A DNA stretch of 64,000 nt from Lysobacter arenosi (GCF_016613475.2 NZ_CP071517.1:2108001-2172000), one strand, 5' to 3'. Shown: positions 1 through 9,225, numbered from the stretch's first letter. Notes: generated by a model from the sequence alone, not told the origin. Translations and numbers: made by a program.

Positions 1-225
1 CGAGGCCTCGCGGCAGACGGCGAACGCCTCCGGCAGCAGCTTGTCGAGCGACTCGCCGTCGGCGATGCGCTTCTGGAACTCGGCAGTCTTGGCCTGCAGC
101 TCAGCATCGCTGAGCTTCTCCATCTGCGGCTCGAGGGCGTTGATCTTGAGGACGGAGCGTTGCAGTTGACGCAGCAGGCGATCGTTGCGACTACCGAAAA
201 CGCGGGTAAGCAGGCTGTTGAGCAT
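1..225 (-). CDS. secA: SecA N-terminus (partial, cut by window start)
   Basis: These 75 codons are the amino end of SecA, the ATPase that drives preproteins through the SecYEG channel. The product begins [16 protein letters not shown] and continues into the helical region ([37 protein letters not shown]) that in SecA precedes the DEAD motor domain. The ATG lies at 223-225 and the frame is open to base 1, so the Walker motifs and most of the 900-residue protein are outside the window. It lies downstream of the M23 peptidase gene on the same strand, with a gap of about 260 bp that holds a strong hairpin, so it probably has its own promoter. The identity rests on the N-terminal sequence alone but is distinctive. 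Confidence 0.92.
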   Translation of the reverse strand, partial: MLNSLLTRVFGSRNDRLLRQLQRSVLKINALEPQMEKLSDAELQAKTAEFQKRIADGESLDKLLPEAFAVCREAS

Positions 226-326
226 GTACGGGTCCGGAAAGCGGAACAGGGGAACCAGCAGGCAGGACGCACTCAGAGTGCGCGTCCGCCAGCAAGTTCC
301 CCGGAAGGAGGTCGGCTTGAAATGGA

Positions 327-349
327 ATCGGGGCGCCGAGCGCCCCGAT
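327..349 (-). terminator. GC-rich hairpin between the M23 peptidase gene and secA
   Basis: A perfect 10-bp stem (ATCGGGGCGC / GCGCCCCGAT) closes a 3-nt loop. It lies in the 260-bp gap between the stop of the M23 gene and the secA start. The bases after it on the minus strand are only mildly T-rich, so it is a candidate terminator or an mRNA-stabilising hairpin. I see nothing else in this gap. Confidence 0.45.
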
Positions 350-485
350 CGCATCGAGCCTGAACTGTGGCCAGTCCGATTGTACCGTGGGGGCGCCTTG
401 GCGTGCTTGCAAGGCAAACCTGCGTCAGGCGCTTCAGCCCGGCAGGCTCACATCGGGGCCGGAGCCCCTCCCACGATCGCCGGAA

Positions 486-1409
486 TCAACCCTTGATCTG
501 GACCTTCAGCGGCGACTGCTGGCTGAGGAAATTGCGCGGATTGACCACGCGACCGTTCTCCCACACCTCGAAGTGCACGTGGGCACCGGTGGAGCGGCCC
601 GTCGAACCGGCCTTGGCGATTTCCTGGCCGGCACGCACCAGCTCGCCGACCTTGTGGGTCAGGCGCGAGTTGTGGGCGTAACGGGTGACGTAGCCATTGC
701 CATGATCGACCTCGATCACGTTGCCGTAGCCCGAGCGCACGCCCGAGTAGCTGACCACGCCATCGGCCACGGCCAGGACCGGGTCACCGACGTTGGCCTT
801 GAAGTCCAGGCCCTTGTGGTTGGCGTGACCGCCGCTGAACGGATCGGCGCGACCGCCGAAGCCGGAGGTGATGTAGCTGCCGGCGATCGGCTCGCGGCCC
901 GGGACCGCGTTCATGTCGAGCTGGCGGTTGAACAGCAGCGACTCGAGCACCGAGAGCTGCTCGCCCGAGGCCTGGAACTGCTGGCCCAGGGTGGCCATGC
1001 CTTCGTCGAGCTCGGACTTGGTCATGTCGCGGACCGGGCCGACACCACCGACGCCGACCGGCTTGTCGAAATCGAACTCGCCGTCCTGGAGCTGGCCGAT
1101 GCGGGTCAGGCGCTCACCGAGGGCGTTGAGGCGGTTGGCCTCGGCCTGCAGCTCGCCCATGCGGGCGGCCAGGGCATTGATCTCGCGCTGGGCGTCACGG
1201 CGGGTGGCCGCGATCAGCGCTTCCTGGTTGTCGGCCTTGCTGCGCAGCAGGGCGTTGTCGGCAATGCCGGCGCCAGCACCGATCGCCGCGCCGCCGCCGA
1301 GTAGAAGGGCGATGGCCAGGGCGGGACGCTGCGCTCCCCAGTAACCGGCCTGCTGCAACCAATGCGACAGCTGGGCGCGGGTTTTGTTTACGATGGATGG
1401 ATAGGTCAT
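486..1409 (-). CDS. M23 family membrane-anchored metallopeptidase (LytM domain)
   Basis: This 307-residue protein is a likely peptidoglycan endopeptidase or a LytM-type regulator of septal hydrolases. A cytoplasmic N-terminus is followed by one membrane segment (about 29-50) and a helical, coiled-coil-like stretch (about 52-105). The C-terminal M23 domain (about 175-295) carries the zinc ligands of the active family: H198 and D202 in HKGLD, and H279 in HVHF, with H246 and H277 as the usual catalytic histidines. All are present, so activity is expected, unlike the degenerate LytM activators. The gene sits between the divergent dciA-like gene and secA. The start chosen gives a normal membrane anchor; its ATG is only a few bases from the divergent start. 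Substrate and regulation cannot be read from the sequence. Confidence 0.88.
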   Translation of the reverse strand: MTYPSIVNKTRAQLSHWLQQAGYWGAQRPALAIALLLGGGAAIGAGAGIADNALLRSKADNQEALIAATRRDAQREINALAARMGELQAEANRLNALGERLTRIGQLQDGEFDFDKPVGVGGVGPVRDMTKSELDEGMATLGQQFQASGEQLSVLESLLFNRQLDMNAVPGREPIAGSYITSGFGGRADPFSGGHANHKGLDFKANVGDPVLAVADGVVSYSGVRSGYGNVIEVDHGNGYVTRYAHNSRLTHKVGELVRAGQEIAKAGSTGRSTGAHVHFEVWENGRVVNPRNFLSQQSPLKVQIKG

Positions 1410-1414
1410 GTCTT

Positions 1415-1852
1415 ATGTCTGATTCCAAGCCCAGGAACCCCAAGAGAGGTCCATCGACTCCGCAAGCCGCGCTTGATGCGCTGCTGGCCGAGCCCGCTGG
1501 TGGCCCAATTCGTCGAGCCTTGTGGCTCGAACAACTGGACCTACGGTTACGCCCACACCTGCCCCCGTCTCTGGCCGCGCACGCGCGGCTGGCCAATTAC
1601 GAACGAGGCAGGCTCGTGTTTGTCGTCGATGCCCCGGTATGGCGTGCCAAGTTGCGGCTCGCTGCCCCGGAACTGCTCGACGCGGCCCGTTCCGTCGGGC
1701 TGGATGCGGCTGAACTGATCGTCAAAACGACAACTCCGACGACTGCCTCCCCACAATCGGATCGGAAAGCCAAACCCATCTCAGCGACTGCACTGCTAGC
1801 ACTGCAGGCCGCTCTGGCCCTCCTGAAAGACCCGGACTCTGCCGGTTCTTAA
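1415..1852 (+). CDS. DciA-like DUF721 protein
   Basis: This protein of about 145 residues belongs to the DUF721 family, which includes DciA, the helicase operator that replaces DnaC in most bacteria and helps load DnaB. The conserved part is the N-terminal two-thirds: a short basic leader, then a block with RRALWLEQLDLRLRPHLPPSL and GRLVFVVDAPVWRAKLRLAAPELLDA, the usual KH-like DciA fold. The C-terminal 40 residues are low-complexity and poorly conserved. I chose the ATG at 1415 (MSDSKPRN). An in-frame ATG at 1397 would overlap the start of the divergent M23 gene. A dciA-like gene next to secA and near lpxC is usual in Xanthomonadaceae. The family call is firm; the helicase-loading role is inferred from characterised relatives. 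Confidence 0.8.
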   Translation: MSDSKPRNPKRGPSTPQAALDALLAEPAGGPIRRALWLEQLDLRLRPHLPPSLAAHARLANYERGRLVFVVDAPVWRAKLRLAAPELLDAARSVGLDAAELIVKTTTPTTASPQSDRKAKPISATALLALQAALALLKDPDSAGS

Positions 1853-1947
1853 GGGGGGCCGCCGAACCCGATGGACTTCGTGGAGACCTTGGCAAACTTG
1901 TTGCCGGGGTCCATCGATTGGCTGCGGTCGGGGCATGCTAAAGGCCC

Positions 1948-1972
1948 AACCCTTTGAATTTGTTAAAGGGTT
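1948..1972 (+). terminator. AT-rich hairpin downstream of the dciA-like gene
   Basis: Inverted arms AACCCTTT and AAAGGGTT enclose a 9-nt loop about 95 bp after the dciA-like stop. The surrounding stretch, 1940-2010, is unusually AT-rich for this genome. It may act as a terminator in either direction between the convergent dciA-like and lpxC genes, but it lacks a clear T tract. Confidence 0.35.
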
Positions 1973-2011
1973 AGAAACAATTTGCTAGGTTTCCGTTAAA
2001 TAATTGTTAAA

Positions 2012-2040
2012 GCGTCACGTGATGTTCACGTCTGTGACGC
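2012..2040 (-). terminator. lpxC terminator (nested hairpin followed by T-rich run)
   Basis: Outer arms GCGTCAC and GTGACGC enclose a second small hairpin (GTGA / TCAC). On the minus strand the stem is followed by TTTAACAATTATTTAAC. It lies 49 bp past the lpxC stop, so it is a plausible intrinsic terminator for the end of the dcw-lpxC transcript. Confidence 0.55.
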
Positions 2041-2088
2041 CCTTCCAATTCATGTAACCGTTTGCCGCATCGGGCGGCAGACCAGGCC

Positions 2089-3003
2089 TCAGGCGGTGGC
2101 GGGCACGCCGTAGGCGACCGGTGCCGGCGTGGCATCGGTTTCACTGAACGTAACTTCGTCCCAGGCTGAACGCTCGGCGAGCAGCGCGCGGACCAGCTTG
2201 TTGTTGAGCGCGTGGCCCGACTTGAAGCCGACATAGGTGCCGATGACCGGGTGACCGGCCAGGTAAAGGTCGCCTACGGCGTCGAGGATCTTGTGGCGGA
2301 CGAACTCGTCGGCGTAGCGCAGGCCGTCGTCGTTGAGGACGCGGAATTCGTCGAGGACGATCGCGTTGTCCATCGAGCCGCCCAGGCCGAGGTTGCGCTC
2401 GCGCATGTATTCCAAGTCGCGCATGAAGCCGAACGTGCGGGCGCGGCTGACTTCCTGGATGTAGTTGGCGGTGGAGAACTCCACGACCGCGCGCGACTGC
2501 GAGGCCGGGATGGCCGGGTGGTCGAACTGCACGGTGAAGTCCAGGCGGAAGCCGTCGTAGGGCTCGAAACGCGCGACCTTGTCACCGTCGCGCACTTCCA
2601 CCGCACGCTTGATGCGGATGAAACGCTTGGGTGCTTCCTGCTCGGCGATTCCCGCCGACTGCAGCAGGAACACGAACGGACCGGAGGAGCCGTCCATGAT
2701 CGGCACTTCGGCCGCGGACAGCTCCACATAGATATTGTCGATGCCCAGCCCGGCCAGGGCCGACAGCAGGTGCTCGACGGTCTGGATCTTGGCGGGTCCG
2801 CAGCTCAGGCCGGTGCACAGCGTGGTCTCGGTGACCAGTTCGGCGCTGGCAGGCACTTCCACCACCGGGTCGAGATCGACGCGGCGGAACACGATGCCGG
2901 TATCGACCGGGGCCGGACGCAGGGTAAGGAAGACCTTCTCACCGCTGTGCAGGCCCACGCCGGTGGCGCGGATCACGTTCTTGAGGGTGCGCTGGCGCAG
3001 CAT
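2089..3003 (-). CDS. lpxC: UDP-3-O-acyl-N-acetylglucosamine deacetylase
   Basis: LpxC catalyses the committed step of lipid A synthesis, removing the acetyl group from UDP-3-O-acyl-GlcNAc in the cytoplasm. The 304-residue length matches the family. The zinc ligands are visible as H78 (in TVEHLLSAL) and H237 with D241 (in [10 protein letters not shown]), and the substrate-channel segment [17 protein letters not shown] is intact. The start chosen is the ATG at 3001-3003 ([10 protein letters not shown]), the conserved LpxC beginning; a longer frame upstream adds 31 unrelated residues. It is the last gene of the dcw cluster, 350 bp past the native ftsZ stop, with hairpins between them. It may therefore be transcribed partly on its own. 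Confidence 0.97.
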   Translation of the reverse strand: MLRQRTLKNVIRATGVGLHSGEKVFLTLRPAPVDTGIVFRRVDLDPVVEVPASAELVTETTLCTGLSCGPAKIQTVEHLLSALAGLGIDNIYVELSAAEVPIMDGSSGPFVFLLQSAGIAEQEAPKRFIRIKRAVEVRDGDKVARFEPYDGFRLDFTVQFDHPAIPASQSRAVVEFSTANYIQEVSRARTFGFMRDLEYMRERNLGLGGSMDNAIVLDEFRVLNDDGLRYADEFVRHKILDAVGDLYLAGHPVIGTYVGFKSGHALNNKLVRALLAERSAWDEVTFSETDATPAPVAYGVPATA

Positions 3004-3191
3004 CTGGGCAAACCTGTCGGGGGCAGACCTGTTACGTGGACTGGAGCGCATCCATACGCGTCCGGGATATGTAGGGCCGCGAGCAGGCAGATGCAAATCG
3101 TTCTCGCCTGAACGGCGCGAAAGAATACCACCGGGCAGCCTGAACCTTAACGGAAATCGGTCACTGTCCGGCCTTATGGGCCGGGCAAGAT

Positions 3192-3226
3192 GGCCGGTCG
3201 GCCCGCTTCTGCGGGACCGACCGGCC
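3192..3226 (-). terminator. Long hairpin between ftsZ and lpxC
   Basis: Arms of 15 bp (GGCCGGTCGG plus CCCGC on the left, GCGGG plus CCGACCGGCC on the right, with one bulged A) close a TTCT tetraloop. It lies beyond the ftsZ reading frame and about 190 bp before the lpxC start. No U tract follows on the minus strand, so it may be a weak terminator or a processing and stability element that separates lpxC expression from the dcw operon. Confidence 0.5.
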
Positions 3227-3253
3227 TAAAGCCCCGGGACGAAGGCCCAGGGA

Positions 3254-4582
3254 CTACCAGGGGACGACGACGGTGATGCCCTCTCCCTGTCGCCAGGGCG
3301 AGGTCCTGCCTTTCCCCTCCCCTTCGCTGAGCGAAAGGGAGGGAGCTAAACCATCAGTCTGCCTGGCGGCGCAGGAACGCCGGGATGTCCACAGGTAGCT
3401 GCTGTCGCTGCCGAAGTCGGCCACGGCCGGCGACGACGACGGTTCGACCGAGCGGCCGCTGGTGTTGCCGCGCAGGCTGTTGCCGAAGCTCGGGCGCACC
3501 GGGGCGGCCATGTCTTCCATCGCTCCGAACTCCGGCTGGCCGGTGGTGGCATTGCGCACCAGGGTGATCGGGGCGCGCAGTGCTTCCTTCTCGCTGCCGC
3601 GAACGGACTGGCGGGAGACGGCACGGTTGAGGCCGGTGGCGACCACGGTGACCTTGACCTCGTCCTGCATGTCCGGGTCGAGCACGGTGCCGATGACGAC
3701 GGTGGCGTCTTCGGAAGCGAAGTTCTCGATGGTGCGACCGACCTCGTCGAACTCGGCCATCGTGAAATCCGGACCGGCGGTGATGTTGACCAGGATGCCG
3801 TTGGCGCCGGACAGGTTGACGTCGTCGAGCAGCGGGTTCTGGATCGCCGACTCGGCGGCGGCCTGCGCGCGGTCGTCGCCGCGTGCCGAGCCGGTGCCCA
3901 TCATCGCCAGGCCCATCTCGCTCATCACGGTGCGCACGTCGGCGAAGTCGACGTTGATCAGGCCCGGGCGGACGATCAGGTCGGCGATGCCCTGCACGGC
4001 GCCGAGCAGCACGTCATTGGCGGCGCGGAAGGCCTGGATCATCGTGGCGTTGCGGCCGAGGACGGTGATCAGCTTTTCGTTCGGGATGGTGATCAGCGAG
4101 TCGCAGTGGTGGCTCAGTTCCTCGATGCCCTTGAGCGCGACCTGCATGCGGCGGCGACCCTCGAACGGGAACGGCTTGGTGACCACTGCGACGGTCAGGA
4201 TGCCCATCTCCTTGGCCAGCTGTGCCACCACCGGCGCGGCGCCGGTACCGGTGCCACCGCCCATTCCGGCGGTGATGAACACCATGTCGGCACCGGTCAG
4301 TGCATCCATGATGCGCTCGCGGTCTTCCAGGGCAGCCTGGCGACCGACTTCGGGATTGGCGCCGGCACCGAGACCCTTGGTCACGTTGCTGCCGAGCTGC
4401 AGCTGCAGCTTGGCGCCACAGTTCTTGATCGCCTGCGCGTCGGTGTTGGCGGTGATGAACTCCACGCCATCGACATTGCCGCTGACCATGTGCGCAACAG
4501 CGTTGCCGCCGCCGCCGCCCACGCCAACAACCTTGATCACCGCGTTCGGGGCCATTTTTTCAACCAGTTCGAAATGTGCCAT
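3254..4582 (-). CDS. ftsZ: Cell division GTPase FtsZ, with frame-shifted C-terminal tail
   Basis: FtsZ polymerises into the Z-ring at the division site. GTP-binding features are present: the N-terminal [12 protein letters not shown] glycine loop, the tubulin signature GGGTGTG near residue 108, and the T7-loop segment [11 protein letters not shown]. After about residue 396 (DFGSDSSYL) the frame is lost. An extra two bases within 3390-3393 turn the expected [11 protein letters not shown] tail and stop into an unrelated 46-residue extension ending at 3254. Removing the two bases gives a 408-residue protein with the canonical C-terminal peptide and a TGA at 3354-3356. As written, the peptide that binds FtsA and ZipA would be lost. 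It lies 180 bp downstream of ftsA. Gene identity is certain; whether the lesion is real is not. Confidence 0.95.
   Translation of the reverse strand: MAHFELVEKMAPNAVIKVVGVGGGGGNAVAHMVSGNVDGVEFITANTDAQAIKNCGAKLQLQLGSNVTKGLGAGANPEVGRQAALEDRERIMDALTGADMVFITAGMGGGTGTGAAPVVAQLAKEMGILTVAVVTKPFPFEGRRRMQVALKGIEELSHHCDSLITIPNEKLITVLGRNATMIQAFRAANDVLLGAVQGIADLIVRPGLINVDFADVRTVMSEMGLAMMGTGSARGDDRAQAAAESAIQNPLLDDVNLSGANGILVNITAGPDFTMAEFDEVGRTIENFASEDATVVIGTVLDPDMQDEVKVTVVATGLNRAVSRQSVRGSEKEALRAPITLVRNATTGQPEFGAMEDMAAPVRPSFGNSLRGNTSGRSVEPSSSPAVADFGSDSSYLWTSRRSCAARQTDGLAPSLSLSEGEGKGRTSPWRQGEGITVVVPW
3315..3343. repeat. CCCTCCC-type intergenic palindrome just after the native ftsZ stop
   Basis: Arms CCCTCCC and GGGAGGG, with an inner TTCGC/GCGAA stem and one C-A mismatch, form a hairpin 11 bp beyond the native ftsZ stop at 3354-3356. 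Similar CCCTCTCC palindromes occur between thiL and nusB (35509-35532) and between gspE and purL (60443-60464), so this looks like a scattered intergenic element. In the present frame-shifted sequence it is translated as part of ftsZ, a sign that the extended reading is not native. Confidence 0.5.
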
Positions 4583-4762
4583 GTCGTCGTCCTCGTTATG
4601 TGTTGCTAGTTATGTGTCGTGTTGCTTTCGAATTACTGGTGCTGCCTGCCGCTCTTCGCCGTCGCCTCGCCTGCCCTCTTGGCCCGGGCTCCCTGCCCGG
4701 ACCAGGAACCGGCGCCGGCATCCGCCGCGTCGATTCCGTATGTGCAGCGTTTCTGACCATCG

Positions 4763-6000
4763 TCAGAACTCGCCGCGATACCAGTTCTTGAGCTTGCTGA
4801 AGAAGCTGCCGGCGCGACCGGTGGAGATCACCGGACGACGCGGGTGCTCGATCTGGCTGCCCATCAACAGAAGACCCACGCCGGTGGCATGCACCGGGTT
4901 GCCGACCACTTCGCCAAGACCGGTGACGTGCTGCGGGATGCCCACGCGCACCGGCATCTGCAGCATTTCCTCGGCCAGCTCGACCACGCCTTCCATCTTT
5001 GCCGCGCCGCCGGTGAGGACCATGCCGGCGCGGACGTGGTGCTCGAAGCCGCTGCGGCGCAGTTCGGCCCTGGATCATTTCGAAGATTTCCTCGTAGCGT
5101 GCCTGCACTGCCTGCGCCAGCGAGGCGCGCGGCATGCGCCGCGGCGGACGGTCGCCGACGCTGGGCACCTGGATCGATTCCTCGGCGGTCGCCATCTGCG
5201 CCAGCGCGCAGGCGTAGCGGACCTTGATCTGCTCGGCCTCCGGCGTCGGCGTGCGCAGCATGTGGGCGATGTCCTCGGTGACCTTGTCGCCGGCGATCGG
5301 CAGGCTCGCGCTGTGCGCGATCGCGCCGCCGACGAACACGGCGATGTCGGTGGTGCCCGCGCCGATGTCGACCAGGATCACGCCAAGCTCGCGCTCGTCG
5401 GAGGTCAGCACGGCCTGGCTGGAGGCCAGCACGCTCAGGACCAGGTCGTCGATCTGCAAACCGCAGCGCTGCACGCACTTGCTGATGTTGGCCGCGGCCG
5501 ACTGCGCGCACACCACCAAGGTGCGCATGCACCTCCAGGCGCACGCCGGTCATGCCGACGGGATTGCGGATGCCGTCCTGCGAATCGTCGAGCACGTAGT
5601 CGCGCGGGATCGCGTGCAGGATCTTCTGGTCGGCGGGGATGGCCACGGCCTTGGCCGCTTCGAGCACGCGGTCGAGGTCGCCGTAGGTCACTTCGCCGTC
5701 GCGGATCGGGGCGATGCCCTGCGAGTTGCGGCACTGCACGTGGTTGCCGGAGATCGAGGCGTAGACCGAGCGGATCTCGCAGCCGGCCATCAGCTCGGCT
5801 TCCTCGATCGCGCGCTGGATCGACTGCACCGTCGACTCGATGTCCACCACCACGCCGCGCTTGAGTCCGCGCGATTCGTGCGAGCCGATGCCGATCACCT
5901 CGATCGGGTTGCCCGGCGAATACTCGCCGACCAGCGCCACCACCTTCGAGGTGCCGATGTCGAGACCAACGATCAGCGACTTGTCGCCCTTACGATTCAT
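4763..6000 (-). pseudogene. ftsA: Cell division protein FtsA, interrupted by two single-base insertions
   Basis: FtsA is the actin-like ATPase that tethers FtsZ to the membrane. Three consecutive frames together encode a full-length 411-residue protein. The first runs from [16 protein letters not shown] at 6000 to about residue 160 (GVRLEVHA). The second covers SAAANISKCVQRCGL, DERELGVILVDIGAGTTDIAVF and EEIFEMIQ. The third runs from MVLTGGAAKMEGVVELAEEM to the amphipathic membrane-binding end FFSKLKNWYRGEF. An extra A at 5518-5519 and an extra C at 5068-5070 cause the shifts; deleting both restores one frame. The start overlaps the ftsQ stop by 4 bases (ATGA). Since FtsA is essential in relatives, sequence or assembly error is the leading explanation, but as given the gene is broken. 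Confidence 0.9.
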
Positions 6001-6737
6001 GACTGTCCTTGCGGTTGTTGCGGCACGGCCGCCGGCGCCGGGACCGGCGCCCACGTCAGTGCAAAACCATTGGTGTAGCGAAGGTCGGCGCGCTTGAGCA
6101 CCTGCGCCTGCTGCGCCAGCAGCTGCGGCATCAGGCGCACGAAGCGGCCGATGCGTGCGCGTGCCTCGCTGCGGCCGACCACGATCTGCGCGCCGTTGTC
6201 GAGCCCGAGCGTCCAGCTGCCGCGCGGATCCAGCGACACTTCCTTGACGTCCAGTCCGATCGGCGCGAACTGCGCGCGCGATTCGTTGTAGAGCGTCACC
6301 ACGTCGGCCACGCGTGCTTGCGGACCGCCCAGCTGCGGCAGACCCGGCGGAACTTCCACGCCCTTGGCCGGGAACAGCTTGCCCTGCTGCGACAGCAGCA
6401 GGTCCTTGTCCCAGCGCGCGAACGGGCGGTGTTCGACCACGATCACTTCCAGCACGTCCGGCCAGCGCTTGCGCACTTGCGCATGCTCGACCCACGGCAG
6501 CTTCGACACCGCGGCCTGCGCCGCGGCAAGATCGACGGCAAAGAATCCACGCTGCGCATACGGCATCACCGTGCGACGCAGCAACGCCTCGTCGACGCGC
6601 TCGAACTGGCCGGTCGCGCGCAGCTTCTGCAGCGGCCACTGGCTCGCGCCGATCCAGCCGTTGAGCACGGCCACGATCGGCAGCGCCACCAGCGCCAGCG
6701 CGAGGATCCAGCCGACGATGCGAAGCATGGCGTTCAC
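5997..6737 (-). CDS. ftsQ: Cell division protein FtsQ
   Basis: FtsQ is a bitopic inner-membrane divisome protein that links early proteins to FtsB, FtsL and the septal synthase. The product is about 246 residues: a short cytoplasmic leader, one membrane segment (about 7-26, [18 protein letters not shown]), a POTRA domain (about 45-115, with [21 protein letters not shown]) and the FtsQ beta domain. Two starts are possible. A GTG at 6735-6737 overlaps the ddlB stop by 4 bases as at the other dcw junctions, and an ATG nine bases further in would give 243 residues. The stop overlaps the ftsA ATG, implying translational coupling. The C-terminal 20 residues are rich in Pro, Ala and Gln and are probably disordered. 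Confidence 0.93.
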   Translation of the reverse strand: MNAMLRIVGWILALALVALPIVAVLNGWIGASQWPLQKLRATGQFERVDEALLRRTVMPYAQRGFFAVDLAAAQAAVSKLPWVEHAQVRKRWPDVLEVIVVEHRPFARWDKDLLLSQQGKLFPAKGVEVPPGLPQLGGPQARVADVVTLYNESRAQFAPIGLDVKEVSLDPRGSWTLGLDNGAQIVVGRSEARARIGRFVRLMPQLLAQQAQVLKRADLRYTNGFALTWAPVPAPAAVPQQPQGQS

Positions 6738-7735
6738 GCCGGCGCACCTCCAGTGGTTTGAGCGGCCGGGGCGAGGCTCGACTCGAGCACGCGCCAGCAC
6801 AGTTCATCGAATTCGATACCGACCTGGCGCGCGGCCTTGGGCACCAGCGAGTGGCTGGTCATGCCCGGGGCGGTGTTCACTTCGAGCAGGTAGAGCGCGC
6901 CGGTGCTGCGGTCGCGCATGAAGTCGACGCGGCCCCAGCCGTGGCAACCAGCGGACACGAACGCTTCCCGCGCCAGGTGGCGGATGGTGTCTTCCTCTGC
7001 GCCTTCCAGGCCCGGGCACAGGTACTGCGTGTCGTCGGAGATGTACTTGGCGTGGTAGTCGTACCACTCGCCCTTGGGCACGATGCGGATCGACGGCAGC
7101 GCAACGTGCTTGCCGCCGATGAGCAGCATCGGCACGGTCAGTTCCTCGCCATCGATCAGCTGCTCCATCAGCAGCTCGCCCGGGTAGTGGGCGGCATGCT
7201 CGACGGCCGCATCGAGGTCGGACTCGGCGAGCACGCGCGACACGCCGACGCTGGAGCCTTCGCTCGACGGCTTGATGAAGACCGGCAGGCCCAGTTCTCG
7301 CGCGGCGGCATGCACGTCGGCGCCCGGCGCCAGGCGCACGTAGCGCGGCGTCGGCAGGCCTTCGCTCAGCCACACCTGCTTGGTGCGGATCTTGTCCATG
7401 GTCAGCGCCGAGCCGAGCACGTTGGAGCCGGTGTACGGCACGCCCAGCGCTTCGCACAGGCCCTGCAGGACGCCGTCTTCGCCGCCGCCCTTGTTGCCGT
7501 GCAGGATGTTGAACACGCGGTCGACACTGCCGGCGCGGATCGCGTCGACCAGTGCCGGCACGCCATCGACGGCGAACGCGTCGATGCCGCGAGAGCGCAG
7601 TGCTTCGAGAACGTTTCGACCGGAGTCGAGCGAGACCTCACGTTCGGCGCTGGTGCCGCCCATCAGCACGGCGACGCGGCCGAACACGGCGGGATCACTG
7701 ACCTGGGCCGGGCCGATCGGGAACTGCGCGCTCAC
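6734..7735 (-). CDS. ddlB: D-alanine--D-alanine ligase
   Basis: This ATP-grasp enzyme joins two D-alanines to make the dipeptide that MurF attaches to the peptidoglycan precursor. The 333 residues start with [19 protein letters not shown], the Ddl N-terminal nucleotide and substrate loop. Then come the ATP-grasp lysine segment [16 protein letters not shown], the EELTVPML strand, and the Mg-binding end RVDFMRD...[14 protein letters not shown]. The length is slightly above E. coli DdlB, mostly an N-terminal extension of 18 residues. It overlaps murC by 4 bases upstream and ftsQ downstream, so it is translated in the dcw operon. Confidence 0.96.
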   Translation of the reverse strand: MSAQFPIGPAQVSDPAVFGRVAVLMGGTSAEREVSLDSGRNVLEALRSRGIDAFAVDGVPALVDAIRAGSVDRVFNILHGNKGGGEDGVLQGLCEALGVPYTGSNVLGSALTMDKIRTKQVWLSEGLPTPRYVRLAPGADVHAAARELGLPVFIKPSSEGSSVGVSRVLAESDLDAAVEHAAHYPGELLMEQLIDGEELTVPMLLIGGKHVALPSIRIVPKGEWYDYHAKYISDDTQYLCPGLEGAEEDTIRHLAREAFVSAGCHGWGRVDFMRDRSTGALYLLEVNTAPGMTSHSLVPKAARQVGIEFDELCWRVLESSLAPAAQTTGGAPA

Positions 7736-9225
7736 TTCCTGTCTCCGTTGGTGGATCCATTGGTGGATCCATTGGTGGAACCGTTCGAGGTTCCGTTGAA
7801 TCCGTTGGCTGCGATCTGCTGCGCGGCGTAGCCGATGTCGCCGGCGCCCATCATCAGCAGCAGGTCACCGTCATTGAGCACGTCCGGCAGCAGCCGGGCG
7901 AGATCGCCGGCGCCGTTGACGACGATGGGATCGATGCGGCCACGCGCACGGATCGCGCGCGCCAGCGACTTGGCATCGGCGCCCGCAATCGGCGCTTCGC
8001 CGGCGGGATAGACCTCGGTCAGCACCAGCACGTCGACGCTGGACAGCACCGCGGCGAACTCGTCGAACAGGTCGCGGGTGCGGCTGTAGCGGTGCGGCTG
8101 AAACGCCACGACCAGGCGCTTGTCGGCCCAGCCGCCACGCGCGGCGGCGAACACCGCCTCGAGCTCCTTCGGGTGGTGGCCATAGTCGTCCACCAGTTGC
8201 ACCTTCGCGCCCTTGGCGGTGGTCGGGCTGCCCAGCAGGTTGAAGCGGCGGCCGACGCCGGCGAATCCAGCCAGTGCCCGCGCGATCGCTTCCGCGCTGA
8301 CGCCCAGCTGCCACGCCACCGATGCGGCGGCCAGCGCGTTCTGCACGTTGTGCCGGCCCGGCAGCGCCAGCGTCACCGGCGTGCGCGTCGCATCGGGCAG
8401 GCACAGGGTGAAGCGCATGTTCGGGCCGTCCTGCTCGACGTCCTCGGCGCGCACGTCGGCCACTTCGCTGAAGCCGTAGGTCATGACGTGGCGCGGCGTC
8501 TTCGCCGCCAGCGCCGCCACTTCCGGGTCGTCGATGCACAGCACGGCCAGGCCGTAGAACGGCAGGCGGTGCATGAATTCCTCGAATGCCGACTGGACGT
8601 TGGCGAAGTCGCCGCCGTAGTTCTCCAGATGATCGGCGTCGATATTGGTGACGATGGCGATCTGCGGATTCAGGCGCAGGAAGCTGCCATCGCTTTCGTC
8701 GGCCTCGGCGACCAGCCAGTCGCCGGTGCCCAGGCGTGCGTTGGCACCGGCGGCAAGCAGCTGGCCACCGATCACGAACGTCGGATCGATGCCGCCTTCG
8801 GCGAGCACGCTGGCCGCCAGCGAGGTGGTGGTGGTCTTGCCGTGCGTGCCGGCCACCGCGATGCCGCGCTTGAAGCGCATCAGCTCGGCCAGCATCTCGG
8901 CGCGCGGCACCACCGGGATGCGCTGCGCGCGCGCTTCCATCAATTCCGGGTTGTCGGCGCGGATCGCGCTGGACACCACGACACAGTCGGCGCCGAGCAC
9001 GTTCGCCGCGGCATGGCCGCGCTGGACGGTGATGCCTAGCCCCGCAAGGCGGCGAGTCACGGCATTGTCGGCGTTGTCCGAACCGGAGACCTGGTAGCCC
9101 AGCGTGCCCATCACCTCGGCAATGCCGCTCATGCCGACGCCGCCGATGCCGACGAAGTGCACGCGCGGGAAGGCTTTGGCGAGGTCGCCGGTGTGCTGCA
9201 GGCGGCGGCGCAGGGCGGTACTCAT
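7732..9225 (-). CDS. murC: UDP-N-acetylmuramate--L-alanine ligase
   Basis: MurC adds the first amino acid, L-alanine, to UDP-MurNAc. The 497-residue protein shows the Rossmann start [16 protein letters not shown] (about 20-35), the Mur-ligase P-loop [10 protein letters not shown] (about 120) and the C-terminal ligase segment YGHHPKE. I chose the ATG at 9223-9225 ([10 protein letters not shown]); the frame is open further upstream but without homology. The last 20 residues are a low-complexity tail of NGST repeats, encoded by a 12-bp tandem repeat at about 7746-7786, which is unusual for MurC. It overlaps ddlB by 4 bases and is separated from murG by 70 bp. No murB lies next to it. Confidence 0.96.
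   Translation of the reverse strand: MSTALRRRLQHTGDLAKAFPRVHFVGIGGVGMSGIAEVMGTLGYQVSGSDNADNAVTRRLAGLGITVQRGHAAANVLGADCVVVSSAIRADNPELMEARAQRIPVVPRAEMLAELMRFKRGIAVAGTHGKTTTTSLAASVLAEGGIDPTFVIGGQLLAAGANARLGTGDWLVAEADESDGSFLRLNPQIAIVTNIDADHLENYGGDFANVQSAFEEFMHRLPFYGLAVLCIDDPEVAALAAKTPRHVMTYGFSEVADVRAEDVEQDGPNMRFTLCLPDATRTPVTLALPGRHNVQNALAAASVAWQLGVSAEAIARALAGFAGVGRRFNLLGSPTTAKGAKVQLVDDYGHHPKELEAVFAAARGGWADKRLVVAFQPHRYSRTRDLFDEFAAVLSSVDVLVLTEVYPAGEAPIAGADAKSLARAIRARGRIDPIVVNGAGDLARLLPDVLNDGDLLLMMGAGDIGYAAQQIAANGFNGTSNGSTNGSTNGSTNGDRK

Noticed and set aside
387..1304. A 305-codon plus-strand frame opposite the M23 peptidase
   Set aside because: No motif; the minus-strand M23 zinc ligands settle the coding strand.
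1853..2088. AT-rich patch considered as an origin or transferred fragment
   Set aside because: It is short, lies between convergent genes and consists mostly of terminator-like hairpins; there is no mobile gene nearby.
4576..4791. Possible short gene between ftsZ and ftsA
   Set aside because: It overlaps the ftsZ start on the opposite strand and has no coding signs. The gap probably carries regulatory sequence for ftsZ.
3462..5864. An 800-codon open frame on the plus strand opposite ftsZ and ftsA
   Set aside because: Low-complexity translation opposite clear division genes; explained by base composition.
7741..7800. Direct repeats that might suggest a CRISPR-like array
   Set aside because: The 12-bp unit is in frame within murC with no spacers; it is a coding tandem repeat.
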